NCBI GenBank assembly: GCA_030625685.1
Contig: DAOUQJ010000005.1
Span: 89,543 to 153,542, forward strand
Direction of reading: 5' to 3'
Source of the DNA: Oscillospiraceae bacterium
GTDB lineage: Bacteria > Bacillota > Clostridia > Oscillospirales > Oscillospiraceae
Length of the DNA stretch: 64,000 bases
Every line of letters begins with the position of its first letter. Position 1 is the first letter of the stretch. Shown in pieces: positions 36,674-44,952 of this stretch. Made by a program: the position numbers and the translations under genes. Below the pieces are notes generated by a model. It made no database searches, was not told the DNA's origin, and worked only from the letters and a program-made list of their open reading frames with translations.

Positions 36674-36702
36674 ATTATATAAGAACTGATACATGATGTC
36701 AA
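36674..36702 (-). promoter_or_regulatory. Consensus promoter upstream of the repressor gene
   Basis: Perfect TTGACA, 17 bases, perfect TATAAT on the minus strand. An 8-bp inverted repeat (ACTGATAC at 36685-36692, GTATCAGT at 36714-36721) encloses the -35 box and is a likely operator. This is the best promoter match in the window. Confidence 0.85.
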
Positions 36703-36814
36703 TAGCGCTGACTGTATCAGTAACATTTTTGATTTAATCCGACTAAAAAGTCAATCCATATATTTATTGACACTAAATTATTAAACTTATCTTTAAGGCA
36801 ATTCACCACAATAG

Positions 36815-36828
36815 TTAGCATAAGCAAA
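36815..36828. promoter_or_regulatory. Candidate operator copy 1
   Basis: TTAGCATAAGCAAA matches 13 of 14 bases with the reverse complement of the element in the DUF3793 promoter at 36922-36935. A repeated site in the intergenic region of a metal repressor is a reasonable repressor target, but binding is inferred. Confidence 0.45.
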
Positions 36829-36909
36829 CTACATTAAAGATTAGACTAAAACACCATCTTTGTCAAGACATTCCAAAATTATAAAATTATAAGATTTAAA
36901 ACATATATA

Positions 36910-36938
36910 TTGACATAAAAGTTAGCTTATGCTAATAT
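36910..36938 (+). promoter_or_regulatory. Promoter and overlapping operator for DUF3793-flavodoxin
   Basis: TTGACA, 17 bases, TAATAT. The spacer and first bases of the -10 contain TTAGCTTATGCTAA (36922-36935), 5-bp inverted arms around TTAT, so a bound repressor would cover the promoter. The full gap 36519-37011 holds this, the copy at 36815 and the minus-strand promoter and terminator. Confidence 0.75.
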
Positions 36939-37011
36939 AGCTATTGCATAAGTTGTTTTAAGATAACTTTCATTCCTCTCCAAGTATTTAATGTCATTGA
37001 GGTACAAAGCC

Positions 37012-37572
37012 ATGGATTTAGTCATAAAAAAATGGATAGCCAATAGTACGACCACCGATATCTCAAGCTGCTACTTTTGTAGTAATATTGGTGTAGTCTA
37101 TTTAGGTGTGAAACCAGCTGAGATTCTCAATGTTTCCCAAGCAAAATTAACGCAATGTATACTACTTAAAAAACCACTGCGCTTCAAAATTCTCGGCAAG
37201 AAAAATGATAAATACAAGTTGTTTGTATATAATCCAAAAAAACTAGAAGAAACAATTAATAATAAATACACTTTGAAATATTTAAAACAGCTAGGTTATA
37301 GTAAACACTTCAATTTAGATAATTACGTTACTACCTTAACAAATAAGCTGAAATATAATCATAGTTTCCCCCATGAGATTGGATTTTTTTTAGGTTATCC
37401 AGTAAAAGATGTTTTAGGTTTTATGGGTTTAACTCAATTACCTTTGGCAAAAACAATGGGATGGCAAATGTATGGTAATACTGATTCATCTGAACAACTT
37501 TATTATCACATTAAAAGTGTAAAGGATGAAATATTAAATTATGCAAAACAGACTCAAATAAAAGTTTGTTAA
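37012..37572 (+). CDS. DUF3793 family protein
   Basis: 186 aa. The family hallmark FPHEIGFFLGYPVKDVLGFM is present, with several cysteines in the N-terminal part (SCYFCSNIGVVYLGVKPAEI). Family function is unproven; in clostridia it is often found near iron transport or flavodoxin genes. The ATG at 37012 has GAGG nine bases upstream, so the ATG at 36991 is less likely. It shares a transcript with the flavodoxin gene 26 bp downstream. Confidence 0.85.
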   Translation: MDLVIKKWIANSTTTDISSCYFCSNIGVVYLGVKPAEILNVSQAKLTQCILLKKPLRFKILGKKNDKYKLFVYNPKKLEETINNKYTLKYLKQLGYSKHFNLDNYVTTLTNKLKYNHSFPHEIGFFLGYPVKDVLGFMGLTQLPLAKTMGWQMYGNTDSSEQLYYHIKSVKDEILNYAKQTQIKVC

Positions 37573-37598
37573 TAAATATAATTAAGGAGACTTCTATT

Positions 37599-38024
37599 AT
37601 GAAAACAGCAAATATTATTTTTGGTAGCACAACAGGTAACACCGAAACCGTTGCAGAGATGATTGCAAATAACATGGACGGTTATGATGTGAAATTGGTT
37701 TATGTAACCGATGCAACAAACGACACAGTAAAAGACGCAGATTTGATTCTTTATGGGTGCTCTACATGGGGTTATGGCGAACTACAAGATGACTTCATTC
37801 CATACTACAACAATATGTCTAATAAACTGCTAAGCGGAAAAAACGTAGCTGTATTTGGCTGTGGTGATAAAGAGAACTTTGAAGATGTATTTTGTGAAGC
37901 GGTTGAAATGCTCAAAAGGAAAGCTGAAGGATGTGGAGCTACCATCGTCAACGACGGTCTAAAGGTTGACTGCGAGCCTAGTGATAATGAAGATGCCATT
38001 ATTGCTTTTGCTAAATCTCTTTGA
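37599..38024 (+). CDS. Flavodoxin
   Basis: 141-aa FMN electron carrier that can replace ferredoxin when iron is scarce. The FMN-phosphate loop is GSTTGNTETVAEMI; the isoalloxazine loops are GCSTWGYGELQDDF and FGCGDKENFEDVFCEAV. ATG behind AAGGAG. Its placement under the same operator-covered promoter as DUF3793, opposite an iron-type DtxR repressor, suggests induction on iron shortage. Confidence 0.96.
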   Translation: MKTANIIFGSTTGNTETVAEMIANNMDGYDVKLVYVTDATNDTVKDADLILYGCSTWGYGELQDDFIPYYNNMSNKLLSGKNVAVFGCGDKENFEDVFCEAVEMLKRKAEGCGATIVNDGLKVDCEPSDNEDAIIAFAKSL

Positions 38025-38031
38025 TGCAAAT

Positions 38032-38069
38032 AAAAAAAGGCTGGGAGAAGCTTCTCCCAGCCTTTTTTT
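38032..38069. terminator. Bidirectional terminator after flavodoxin
   Basis: A perfect 38-bp palindrome, AAAAAAAGGCTGGGAGAAG and its complement, without unpaired loop bases in the DNA and with A and T runs at the ends. Confidence 0.93.
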
Positions 38070-38146
38070 GTTTACATGATTTTATATCTAAGAAGCAAAT
38101 ATTTGTAGCCTCTTCAAAAAACACATATCTTCTAAGCATATAAATA

Positions 38147-38548
38147 TCAAAAAACCCCATCTTTTTTCATACCATTTTGGATATCATTCAATAGATATAT
38201 TCCTTTTGACAAATGGTAAATTATCATATTCTCTAGTTGTCTATCATCAAATATTTTTTCGGCAAATTTACTCTTCTGAATTAAAGCAATTTTTTTGTTT
38301 AGATCATCACAGAGTACTAATTTTCCTTTTAGCTTCAAAAACTTATATTCTGGATCTGTTGCACAAAAACTCACGCATGCATTCATTCTCAAGTGTTCAG
38401 CAACGTCACTGCTGTTCTGCATATAGAAGTAAAATCCACCATCACCTAAGTCTACAATCTCCATAGGAGTATTATCCACTTCGCCACCATCACAAGTTGC
38501 TAAATTACCAAAGCTATTCAGTTTTAAAAAGTCTATTACTTCTTTCAT
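38147..38548 (-). CDS. Pyridoxamine 5'-phosphate oxidase-like flavoprotein
   Basis: 133-aa split-beta-barrel protein of the PNPOx-like superfamily (FLKLNSFGNLATCDGGEVDN, then FYFYMQNSSDVAEHLRMNAC). These small members usually bind FMN or F420 and reduce unknown substrates; they are not vitamin B6 oxidases. The ATG at 38548 lies behind AAGGAGAAGG. Single gene. Confidence 0.85.
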   Translation of the reverse strand: MKEVIDFLKLNSFGNLATCDGGEVDNTPMEIVDLGDGGFYFYMQNSSDVAEHLRMNACVSFCATDPEYKFLKLKGKLVLCDDLNKKIALIQKSKFAEKIFDDRQLENMIIYHLSKGIYLLNDIQNGMKKDGVF

Positions 38549-38700
38549 ATACCTTCTCCTTTTTGATAATAGTATTGGCAATTTTATTGTCTCTATTCAT
38601 TAAGATAAAAATGAATAGACTAGCTATGCGTCATATCACACAACTAGCCTACATTTTATAAAACTTGAAGTACCTTGATAGGCGTTAATTCACACAAAAG

Positions 38701-40104
38701 TTATGAACCATATACAGCAACAGAAGCTTCATATGCCATATAACAATCTAATTTTGAAACCACTTCAAATGGTGAGTGCATAGATAAAACTGGAACACCT
38801 GCATCTAATGTATCAATATCACGATCAGCCAAGTATGCAGCTACTGTTCCGCCTCCACCTTGATCAGTTTTGCCCAATTCAGCTGTCTGCCAAACAATTT
38901 GATTATCATTGAGAATTTTTCTCATAAACGCAATGACTTCTGCAGATGCATCCGAGGCACCTGACTTCCCTCTTGAACCTGTATATTTGCTCATACAAAT
39001 GCCATAGTTTAAATATGCACTGTTATTTCTTTCAAATACTTCAGGATAATTTGGGTCAAAAGCTGCTGTTACATCAGCTGACAAACAATAAGATTTTTCA
39101 AAACAAGCTCTTAAAGGCAAGTTTTGTGCATCACAAAGATCACTCATAAACGTATCAAATGCCATAGACTTCATCCCAGTTACACCCATAGAACCTACTT
39201 CTTCCTTATCAGCAAGCATGCATACAGCAGTATGTTTTGGTGTTTGAATATCTAAAAGAGCCTGCAAACTTGCGTATGCACACACTCTGTCATCATGTCC
39301 GTATGCCCCAATCATAGAGCGATCCAAGCCTACGTCCTTTGCATTCATCGCTGGAACAGCCATAAGTTCCGCAGATAAAAAGTCCTCTTCAATCATTCCA
39401 TATTTCTCGAACAATAAGTCTAAAATTGCAAGTTTCACACGCTCAGCGCCCTCATCATCTTTAAACGGACGACTTCCAACCAATAAATTTAACTGTTCTG
39501 CAGCAATCGCTTCTCCCAGAGGTTTTTTACTTTGTTCTGCCGCCAAATGGGGTAACAAATCAGATACAGTAAACACAGGATCATTTTCAGCACCACCGAT
39601 AGAAATTGTACGACTGCTTCCATCTTTTAATATCACAATACCACGCAATTCCAACGGAATAGATACCCACTGATACTTGCGCACACCGCCATAATAATGC
39701 GTTTTAAAATATGCCAATTCCTTATCTTCGTATAGTGTTTTTTGTTTTAAGTCTAAACGAGGTGAATCAAGATGCGCTGCACAAATGCGACTGCCCTTAT
39801 CCATTGTTTCTTCGCCAATCACCGCAAGCATCACACCTTTGTTTCGATTCACACGATACAATTTATCGCCCGCTTGAATACTATCTCCACGATGATACGG
39901 ACGAAATCCACGCGCTTCAGCCATTTGAACTGCCTTAGAAACGCATTCCCGCTCCGTTTTTCCTTCATCTAAAAACTGCTTATAGCCCTCGCAATATTCA
40001 TACATTTTATGAATTTTCTTATCACTCAAACAATCGTAACCATTTTTACGATTGAGCAATAGAAGATCTCTCTTTTCTTGTGCAATTTTCTTTTCTTCAG
40101 CCAT
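38701..40104 (-). CDS. M18 family zinc aminopeptidase
   Basis: 467-aa dodecameric-type cytoplasmic aminopeptidase (aminopeptidase I/LAP4, ApeB-like). Metal and catalytic residues are in ICAAHLDSPRLDLK, GAYGHDDRVCAYA, LADKEEVGSMGVTG and the C-terminal VLSMHSPFEVVS. The ATG at 40104 (MAEEKKIAQ) follows AGGGAGTG; the frame remains open 46 codons upstream inside coaE, but those residues do not resemble the family. Last gene of the ABC-F to prfA operon. Confidence 0.94.
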   Translation of the reverse strand: MAEEKKIAQEKRDLLLLNRKNGYDCLSDKKIHKMYEYCEGYKQFLDEGKTERECVSKAVQMAEARGFRPYHRGDSIQAGDKLYRVNRNKGVMLAVIGEETMDKGSRICAAHLDSPRLDLKQKTLYEDKELAYFKTHYYGGVRKYQWVSIPLELRGIVILKDGSSRTISIGGAENDPVFTVSDLLPHLAAEQSKKPLGEAIAAEQLNLLVGSRPFKDDEGAERVKLAILDLLFEKYGMIEEDFLSAELMAVPAMNAKDVGLDRSMIGAYGHDDRVCAYASLQALLDIQTPKHTAVCMLADKEEVGSMGVTGMKSMAFDTFMSDLCDAQNLPLRACFEKSYCLSADVTAAFDPNYPEVFERNNSAYLNYGICMSKYTGSRGKSGASDASAEVIAFMRKILNDNQIVWQTAELGKTDQGGGGTVAAYLADRDIDTLDAGVPVLSMHSPFEVVSKLDCYMAYEASVAVYGS

Positions 40105-40108
40105 ACTT

Positions 40109-40714
40109 TTACACTCCCTTATTGATGATGGTTTTGAATAAGTGTAGCGCTTTTTCCGTGAAAGATTCTCGATTATCAGATGTATTATTCTCCAAGACAT
40201 AATCACAATTTTCACGAAAAAACGTTTCTGTTTGTTGTGCATTCACCCGCATGCGTGCATACTCTTCAGAAATGCCTTCTCTTTCCATAATGCGTGCAAT
40301 TCTGAGAGGTTCTGGTGCAACTACCGCGACAGTAACATCGCATATCTCAGCAAGACCACTTTCGATTAGCGCTATAGCATCTACGGCTATTACGTCTTTG
40401 CCCTTTAAAGCCGCTTTCTGCATACGATAATTCAATTCTGCTCGAATATACTTTTTCACAATTGCATTCAATTCCTTTAATGCAATTGGATCATTAAATA
40501 CTATATTGCCCAATTTTTTTCGATCTAACTCATCATTCTGATTGTAAACTTGACCAAAGTGTTTTTCTAAGGATTCACGCATTTTCACATTTGTTTTAGT
40601 TAGTTTATGATAAACAGCATCCGCATCTATTAAACACGCATCAAATTTTGTTAAAGCTTGCAATGCAGTCGTCTTACCCGCTCCCGTGCCACCAGTAATT
40701 CCAATTACGATCAT
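40109..40714 (-). CDS. coaE: Dephospho-CoA kinase
   Basis: 201-aa enzyme for the last step of coenzyme A synthesis. The P-loop is GITGGTGAGKTTALQAL; the DADAVYHKL and LDRKKLGNIVFNDP motifs are family marks, as is the C-terminal EFFRENCDYVLEN-type segment (TETFFRENCDYVLENN). It overlaps the upstream gene by 4 bp (ATGA) with AGAGGGG before the start. The panBCD, coaX and coaBC genes lie 13-17 kb away in the same window. Confidence 0.96.
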   Translation of the reverse strand: MIVIGITGGTGAGKTTALQALTKFDACLIDADAVYHKLTKTNVKMRESLEKHFGQVYNQNDELDRKKLGNIVFNDPIALKELNAIVKKYIRAELNYRMQKAALKGKDVIAVDAIALIESGLAEICDVTVAVVAPEPLRIARIMEREGISEEYARMRVNAQQTETFFRENCDYVLENNTSDNRESFTEKALHLFKTIINKGV

Positions 40715-41349
40715 AAATACCCCTCTTGTTGTAAAACAGTCCAAATTTCTTCTTTGTTGAGGGCACCCTGACGTAAAATGATTGGTTCATTTTGACTCAA
40801 ATCTAAGATTGTTGACTCAATTGATAGCATACACTCACCACCATCGATGACTGCATCAATTTTCTCATCTAATGTAACTAAAACATCGTTGACATTTTTC
40901 GGACTTGACATATTAGAAACATTTGCCGAGGGCGCTCCCAACGGATGTCCTAACCTCTTAATAATTTCTAATGTAACATCATGTTGAGGACAACGCACTC
41001 CCAATGTAGCACCATTAGCCGTCACATATTGAGATAAAAGTCCTTTATGTTTCAGCACCAAAGTTAGCGGACCAGGCCAAAATTTTTCAACGAGTTTATA
41101 TGCTACTTTTGGGATATCATCGCAAAGGCTTTCTACCATTTTCATATCTGAGACAAGTACACTTAATGGTTTCGTCTCCACTCTACCTTTGGCACGATAG
41201 ATACTTTGAATGGCAGTATCACTAAATGCATCACCAGCCAAACCATACACAGTTTCAGTCGGAATGGCAACTATTTTTTCATTGGATAGTAGATCTACCG
41301 CTATATCAATGTTGACTTTTGTTAAACGTTGCGTTTTCATAGTACTCAC
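40711..41349 (-). CDS. L-threonylcarbamoyladenylate synthase (Sua5/YwlC/TsaC)
   Basis: 212-aa enzyme that makes threonylcarbamoyl-AMP for the t6A modification at tRNA position 37. The YrdC fold signature is clear: [60 protein letters not shown] and the basic substrate pocket. It has the single YrdC domain with only a short tail, so it is TsaC-like, not a full Sua5. The predicted start is GTG, overlapping the prfA stop by 4 bp; an ATG nine bases later is possible. Confidence 0.95.
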   Translation of the reverse strand: MSTMKTQRLTKVNIDIAVDLLSNEKIVAIPTETVYGLAGDAFSDTAIQSIYRAKGRVETKPLSVLVSDMKMVESLCDDIPKVAYKLVEKFWPGPLTLVLKHKGLLSQYVTANGATLGVRCPQHDVTLEIIKRLGHPLGAPSANVSNMSSPKNVNDVLVTLDEKIDAVIDGGECMLSIESTILDLSQNEPIILRQGALNKEEIWTVLQQEGYL

Positions 41350-42413
41350 GCTTCCATTTCTCCTGATTTGAGCCTTTCTGCCTGTTCTGCCAAAGTCAAA
41401 GCTTCAATAACCTCATCTAAATCACCATTTAGTACTTGCTCTAATTTGTAAATGGTTAAACCGATTCTATGATCTGTCAAACGTCCTTGTGGGTAGTTGT
41501 AGGTGCGAATTCTCTCATTTCGCATTCCCATTCCCACTTGACTTTTACGTTCACCTGCTACCGCAGATTCTTGCTCAGCTTGTGCTTTTTCATATAGTCT
41601 AGAACGCAAAATCTGCATCGCTTTTTCCCTATTTTTGTGTTGACTACGTTCATCTTGACATTCAACTACAGTGCCCGTTGGCATATGTGTAATACGAATG
41701 GCTGACTCCGTTTTGTTAACATGTTGCCCACCAGCTCCCGAAGCACGGAAAGTATCAATCTTCAAATCTTCATTATTGATTTCAAATTCAACTTCATCTA
41801 CTTCCGGAAGCACAGCAACTGTTACGGTCGAAGTATGAATTCTTCCACCTGATTCCGTTTCAGGCACACGTTGCACGCGATGCACGCCACCTTCATATTT
41901 TAATTTGCGATATACCTGTGCACCTTCAACAAGAAAAGAAACCTCTTTTACGCCACCAATTTCAGTTCGGTTAATATTGGCAATTTCAGTTCTGAATCCA
42001 ATTTTTTCTGCATACATGGTATACATCCGATGTAGAGAATGCGCAAATAATGCTGCTTCCTCACCGCCTGTACCAGCTCGAATTTCAACAATGACATTCT
42101 TATCATTATTGGGATCAGAGGGAAGCATAAGCAATTTAATTTCTTGCTCTAATCGTTCAATTTCTTGCTTTGCAGTTTCATATTCTTCTTTAGCTAGGTC
42201 CTTCATTTCAGGGTCAGACATCATTTCTTGTGCATCTTGTAAAGTCTGCAAGCATTTTTTATATGCAAAATAAGCCTCCACCACTGGTGCAAGCTCTTTT
42301 TGTTCTTTGGTCAAACGTCGAAGCAGTGCAGGATCGGCATACGTTTCAGTTTGTCCAAGTTGACTTTCCAATTCCTCATAGCGTAACGCAATCGTACTTA
42401 ATTTATCTATCAT
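41346..42413 (-). CDS. prfA: Peptide chain release factor 1
   Basis: 355-aa RF1 that reads UAA and UAG. The peptidyl-hydrolysis motif is [15 protein letters not shown] with the GGQ loop, and the surrounding RF1 features include [13 protein letters not shown]. Length is normal. The usual clostridial neighbour prmC is absent; here tsaC follows directly. Confidence 0.97.
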   Translation of the reverse strand: MIDKLSTIALRYEELESQLGQTETYADPALLRRLTKEQKELAPVVEAYFAYKKCLQTLQDAQEMMSDPEMKDLAKEEYETAKQEIERLEQEIKLLMLPSDPNNDKNVIVEIRAGTGGEEAALFAHSLHRMYTMYAEKIGFRTEIANINRTEIGGVKEVSFLVEGAQVYRKLKYEGGVHRVQRVPETESGGRIHTSTVTVAVLPEVDEVEFEINNEDLKIDTFRASGAGGQHVNKTESAIRITHMPTGTVVECQDERSQHKNREKAMQILRSRLYEKAQAEQESAVAGERKSQVGMGMRNERIRTYNYPQGRLTDHRIGLTIYKLEQVLNGDLDEVIEALTLAEQAERLKSGEMEA

Positions 42414-42414
42414 A

Positions 42415-42705
42415 TCATTCGGTTTCGCTCTCAGATTCTTTTAACTTTTCTTCCTCAGCTTCTTGCCGCTCATAGTCTTCAACCAATGCTTCCCATTGCT
42501 TCATCATAATTGAAAATTCAGCCATTGCAGCTTCTTCGCCTTGTAATGGGTTATTATTTAACCCTTCCAGTTCTTTCAATAGATTTTCAGTCGTCTCTTC
42601 CGCGTTCTCTTGCTCTTGTTCACTTTCTTCTGCTGACTCTTCAAGCAGTTTAAAAACCTCTTTTAATTTATCATCATACATTCCTGGAGGATATGCCTTA
42701 CTCAT
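42415..42705 (-). CDS. Small acidic unknown protein, 96 aa
   Basis: Highly acidic, Glu-rich, helical protein ([20 protein letters not shown], then two coiled-coil-like stretches) with no membrane helix. It has a ribosome site (AAAGGATG) and sits two bases before prfA, so it is certainly in the operon. No known family. It may be a partner of the other acidic protein just upstream. Confidence 0.6.
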   Translation of the reverse strand: MSKAYPPGMYDDKLKEVFKLLEESAEESEQEQENAEETTENLLKELEGLNNNPLQGEEAAMAEFSIMMKQWEALVEDYERQEAEEEKLKESESETE

Positions 42706-42719
42706 TTATAAACATCCTT

Positions 42720-42917
42720 TCAATCTTTGTCGTTTTCTTCTTCAAATTCAAGAAATAAATTATCTAAACTTTGAAACATAGAAGCAATTTGTCCCATTGC
42801 CTCTTGATTTGCATTTTGATAAGGAGAATAACGTTCCTCTTCTTGCTCTGTATCTTCTACTTCTTCAGTGTCTTCAAATTGTTTAAGCAGTTCTAATTCT
42901 AACATCAATTCATCCAT
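42720..42917 (-). CDS. Small acidic unknown protein, 65 aa
   Basis: Acidic protein with a strong site (TAGGAGG). The start MDELMLELELLKQFEDTEE is helical; a second helix is predicted at QEAMGQIASMFQSLDNLF. It lies 11 bp after the ABC-F gene and 14 bp before the 96-aa gene. No recognised domain. Confidence 0.58.
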   Translation of the reverse strand: MDELMLELELLKQFEDTEEVEDTEQEEERYSPYQNANQEAMGQIASMFQSLDNLFLEFEEENDKD

Positions 42918-42928
42918 AAAAATACCTC

Positions 42929-44830
42929 CTAATTTTCATTGTTTAATTCTTCAAGTTTTGTAGCAATTTCTTCCCAAAGCTCCAAAAGAGCATTATATTT
43001 ATCTTTTAAGATTTCTTCTTTCTCCATGATTTCCTGTAATGCAACATAATCATCAGAAACCTTCTCTTTTTCTACTTCCAATTGCTCTAAATCAATTTCT
43101 AACTTGTGCAAACTTTTTTCGCTCGTGTTGAGCTCTTTTTCAAGTTGCTTGGTGCCACCCGTTTCCTTTTTGGCTTTCGTTTTCGATGCTTTCTTTGTCG
43201 CTAAAACATTTGGCTTGTCCTTTTTGTTTTCAAGCATGGCAGAATAAGACTTGTAATCACCTATATAATCTTGTATTGTGCCATCCTTCATTGTCCATAT
43301 TCGATTGGCAAAGCGATCAATAAAATAACGATCATGAGAAACAAACAAAACAGTACCTTCAAATTCTTCAACCGCTTCTTCAATCCACTCACGAGAATGC
43401 AAGTCTAAATGGTTCGTTGGCTCATCCAACAGCAAAAAGTTAATTTTACTTGTCATAAGCATACATAATCTCAGACGACTTTTTTCACCACCTGATAAAT
43501 TTGATACCTTTTTGAAAACATCTTCCCCACGAAAATGAAATGCAGCAAGCTGATCTCGCGCCAATTGGGATGTACAATTCAGCTCATATAATAGGGTGTC
43601 TAGCAATGTCCTTTCTGGGTGTGTAAAAACAACTTGTTGGGGTAAATACCCTATTGACAACGTAGGAGCTTTGAATATGTAACCATTCGTAGGTAATATT
43701 TCTTCCATAAGTATTTTTATAAAAGTGGATTTCCCTGTACCATTATCTCCTAACAATGCAATGTAATCACCTGACTCAATTCTAAGACTAATATCAGAAA
43801 ATAATGTCCTATCCTCAAACTTTTTCGTTAAGTGTTCAACATAAAAAAAGTCATCCCCTGAAAAGCTTAATTCTTCAAATTTAGTTTTAAGCTTTCTTTG
43901 CGTTTTTGGTTTATCTGTTCTCTGTAGTTTTTCCATCCGTTTTTCAATGGAAAATGCACGTTTATGCAGCTTATCATTGCCCATAAAAGCCCATAAATGC
44001 AGTTTATCTGCAGCTTTTTTAAGCTGATCTAATTTGGCTTGTTCTTTCTGATATTGGCGCACCTTTTCTAAAAAGCGCTTTTCTTTTTCAATTGCATAAA
44101 AAGTATAATTGCCTTCATAAAAATCGGCCTTTCCATCCACCAACTCAATCGCACGAGAGATTACATGATCCAAAAAGTATCTATCATGAGAAATTGTCAA
44201 AACCGTTCCTTTATATTGAAGTAAATATTCCTCAAGCCACTGTGTTGCATTCAAATCCAAATGGTTCGTAGGTTCATCCAAGAGCAAAATATCTGTGTCA
44301 ACTAATAATAATCGAGCCAAATTTATCCTAGTTTTCTCACCACCAGACAAACGTGCAAACATCGTTTGTTTCATATCTTCTGAAATTCCTAAACCATTAC
44401 AAACTTTTTCAAGGCGCACTTTTTTTTCATAACCACCCGAAACATCATACTCCTGTACCAATGCATCATAGTGTTGTAACACTTTATTATTTGAATCATC
44501 TTCCATTTTGGCAGTAATTTCATCCAACTGTTTTTCTATCACATTCAAATGAGCAAACGCTGTTTCAAGCACGTTTAAAACTGTATAATCCTCTGGATAT
44601 ATAGGAATTTGAGAAATCAAACCAATTTTTTTGTTAGATGCAATCATTACATCCCCCGTATCAGGTTCGATTTCACCCGTTAGAATATGAAATAATGTGG
44701 TTTTACCAGCACCATTTTTTCCTAAAATCCCTACACGTTCACCACTTTGAATTTGAAAACTCAGCCCATTCAAAACAGGCTCACCCACTGCAAATTCTTT
44801 GGTTATATTTTGTACTGAAATATCAATCAT
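42929..44830 (-). CDS. ABC-F family ATPase
   Basis: 633-aa cytoplasmic protein with two ABC domains and no membrane segments. Walker A: GILGKNGAGKTT and ALLGDNGTGKST; signatures: LSGGEKTRINLARL and LSGGEKSRLRLCML; both Walker B motifs end LLLDEPTNHLD. The linker between the domains (PtIM region) is about 80 residues, and a C-terminal coiled coil begins near 545. ABC-F proteins act on the ribosome as translation factors or antibiotic protection factors; the co-operonic release factor 1 gene fits a translation role. A resistance role cannot be read from sequence. Confidence 0.93.
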   Translation of the reverse strand: MIDISVQNITKEFAVGEPVLNGLSFQIQSGERVGILGKNGAGKTTLFHILTGEIEPDTGDVMIASNKKIGLISQIPIYPEDYTVLNVLETAFAHLNVIEKQLDEITAKMEDDSNNKVLQHYDALVQEYDVSGGYEKKVRLEKVCNGLGISEDMKQTMFARLSGGEKTRINLARLLLVDTDILLLDEPTNHLDLNATQWLEEYLLQYKGTVLTISHDRYFLDHVISRAIELVDGKADFYEGNYTFYAIEKEKRFLEKVRQYQKEQAKLDQLKKAADKLHLWAFMGNDKLHKRAFSIEKRMEKLQRTDKPKTQRKLKTKFEELSFSGDDFFYVEHLTKKFEDRTLFSDISLRIESGDYIALLGDNGTGKSTFIKILMEEILPTNGYIFKAPTLSIGYLPQQVVFTHPERTLLDTLLYELNCTSQLARDQLAAFHFRGEDVFKKVSNLSGGEKSRLRLCMLMTSKINFLLLDEPTNHLDLHSREWIEEAVEEFEGTVLFVSHDRYFIDRFANRIWTMKDGTIQDYIGDYKSYSAMLENKKDKPNVLATKKASKTKAKKETGGTKQLEKELNTSEKSLHKLEIDLEQLEVEKEKVSDDYVALQEIMEKEEILKDKYNALLELWEEIATKLEELNNEN

Positions 44831-44893
44831 ATCGTCTTCCCCGATTTTTTATCTATCAATAAGTATACTAGATTTTGAAACACTGCACCTAGC

Positions 44894-44922
44894 TTGCTCT
44901 TTTTTATTGACTATGCTATGAT
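44894..44922 (+). promoter_or_regulatory. Promoter of the eIF2B-like gene
   Basis: TTGCTC, 17 bases, TATGAT with an extended -10 TG. The predicted start is about 25 bases before the gene's start codon. Confidence 0.55.
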
Positions 44923-44952
44923 AACCAAAAGAACATTAGGAGGCCCATTCAC

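Noticed and set aside
42929..44830. Antibiotic-resistance ABC-F gene
   Set aside because: Family membership is clear, but resistance subtypes cannot be told by eye and the operon is housekeeping in character.
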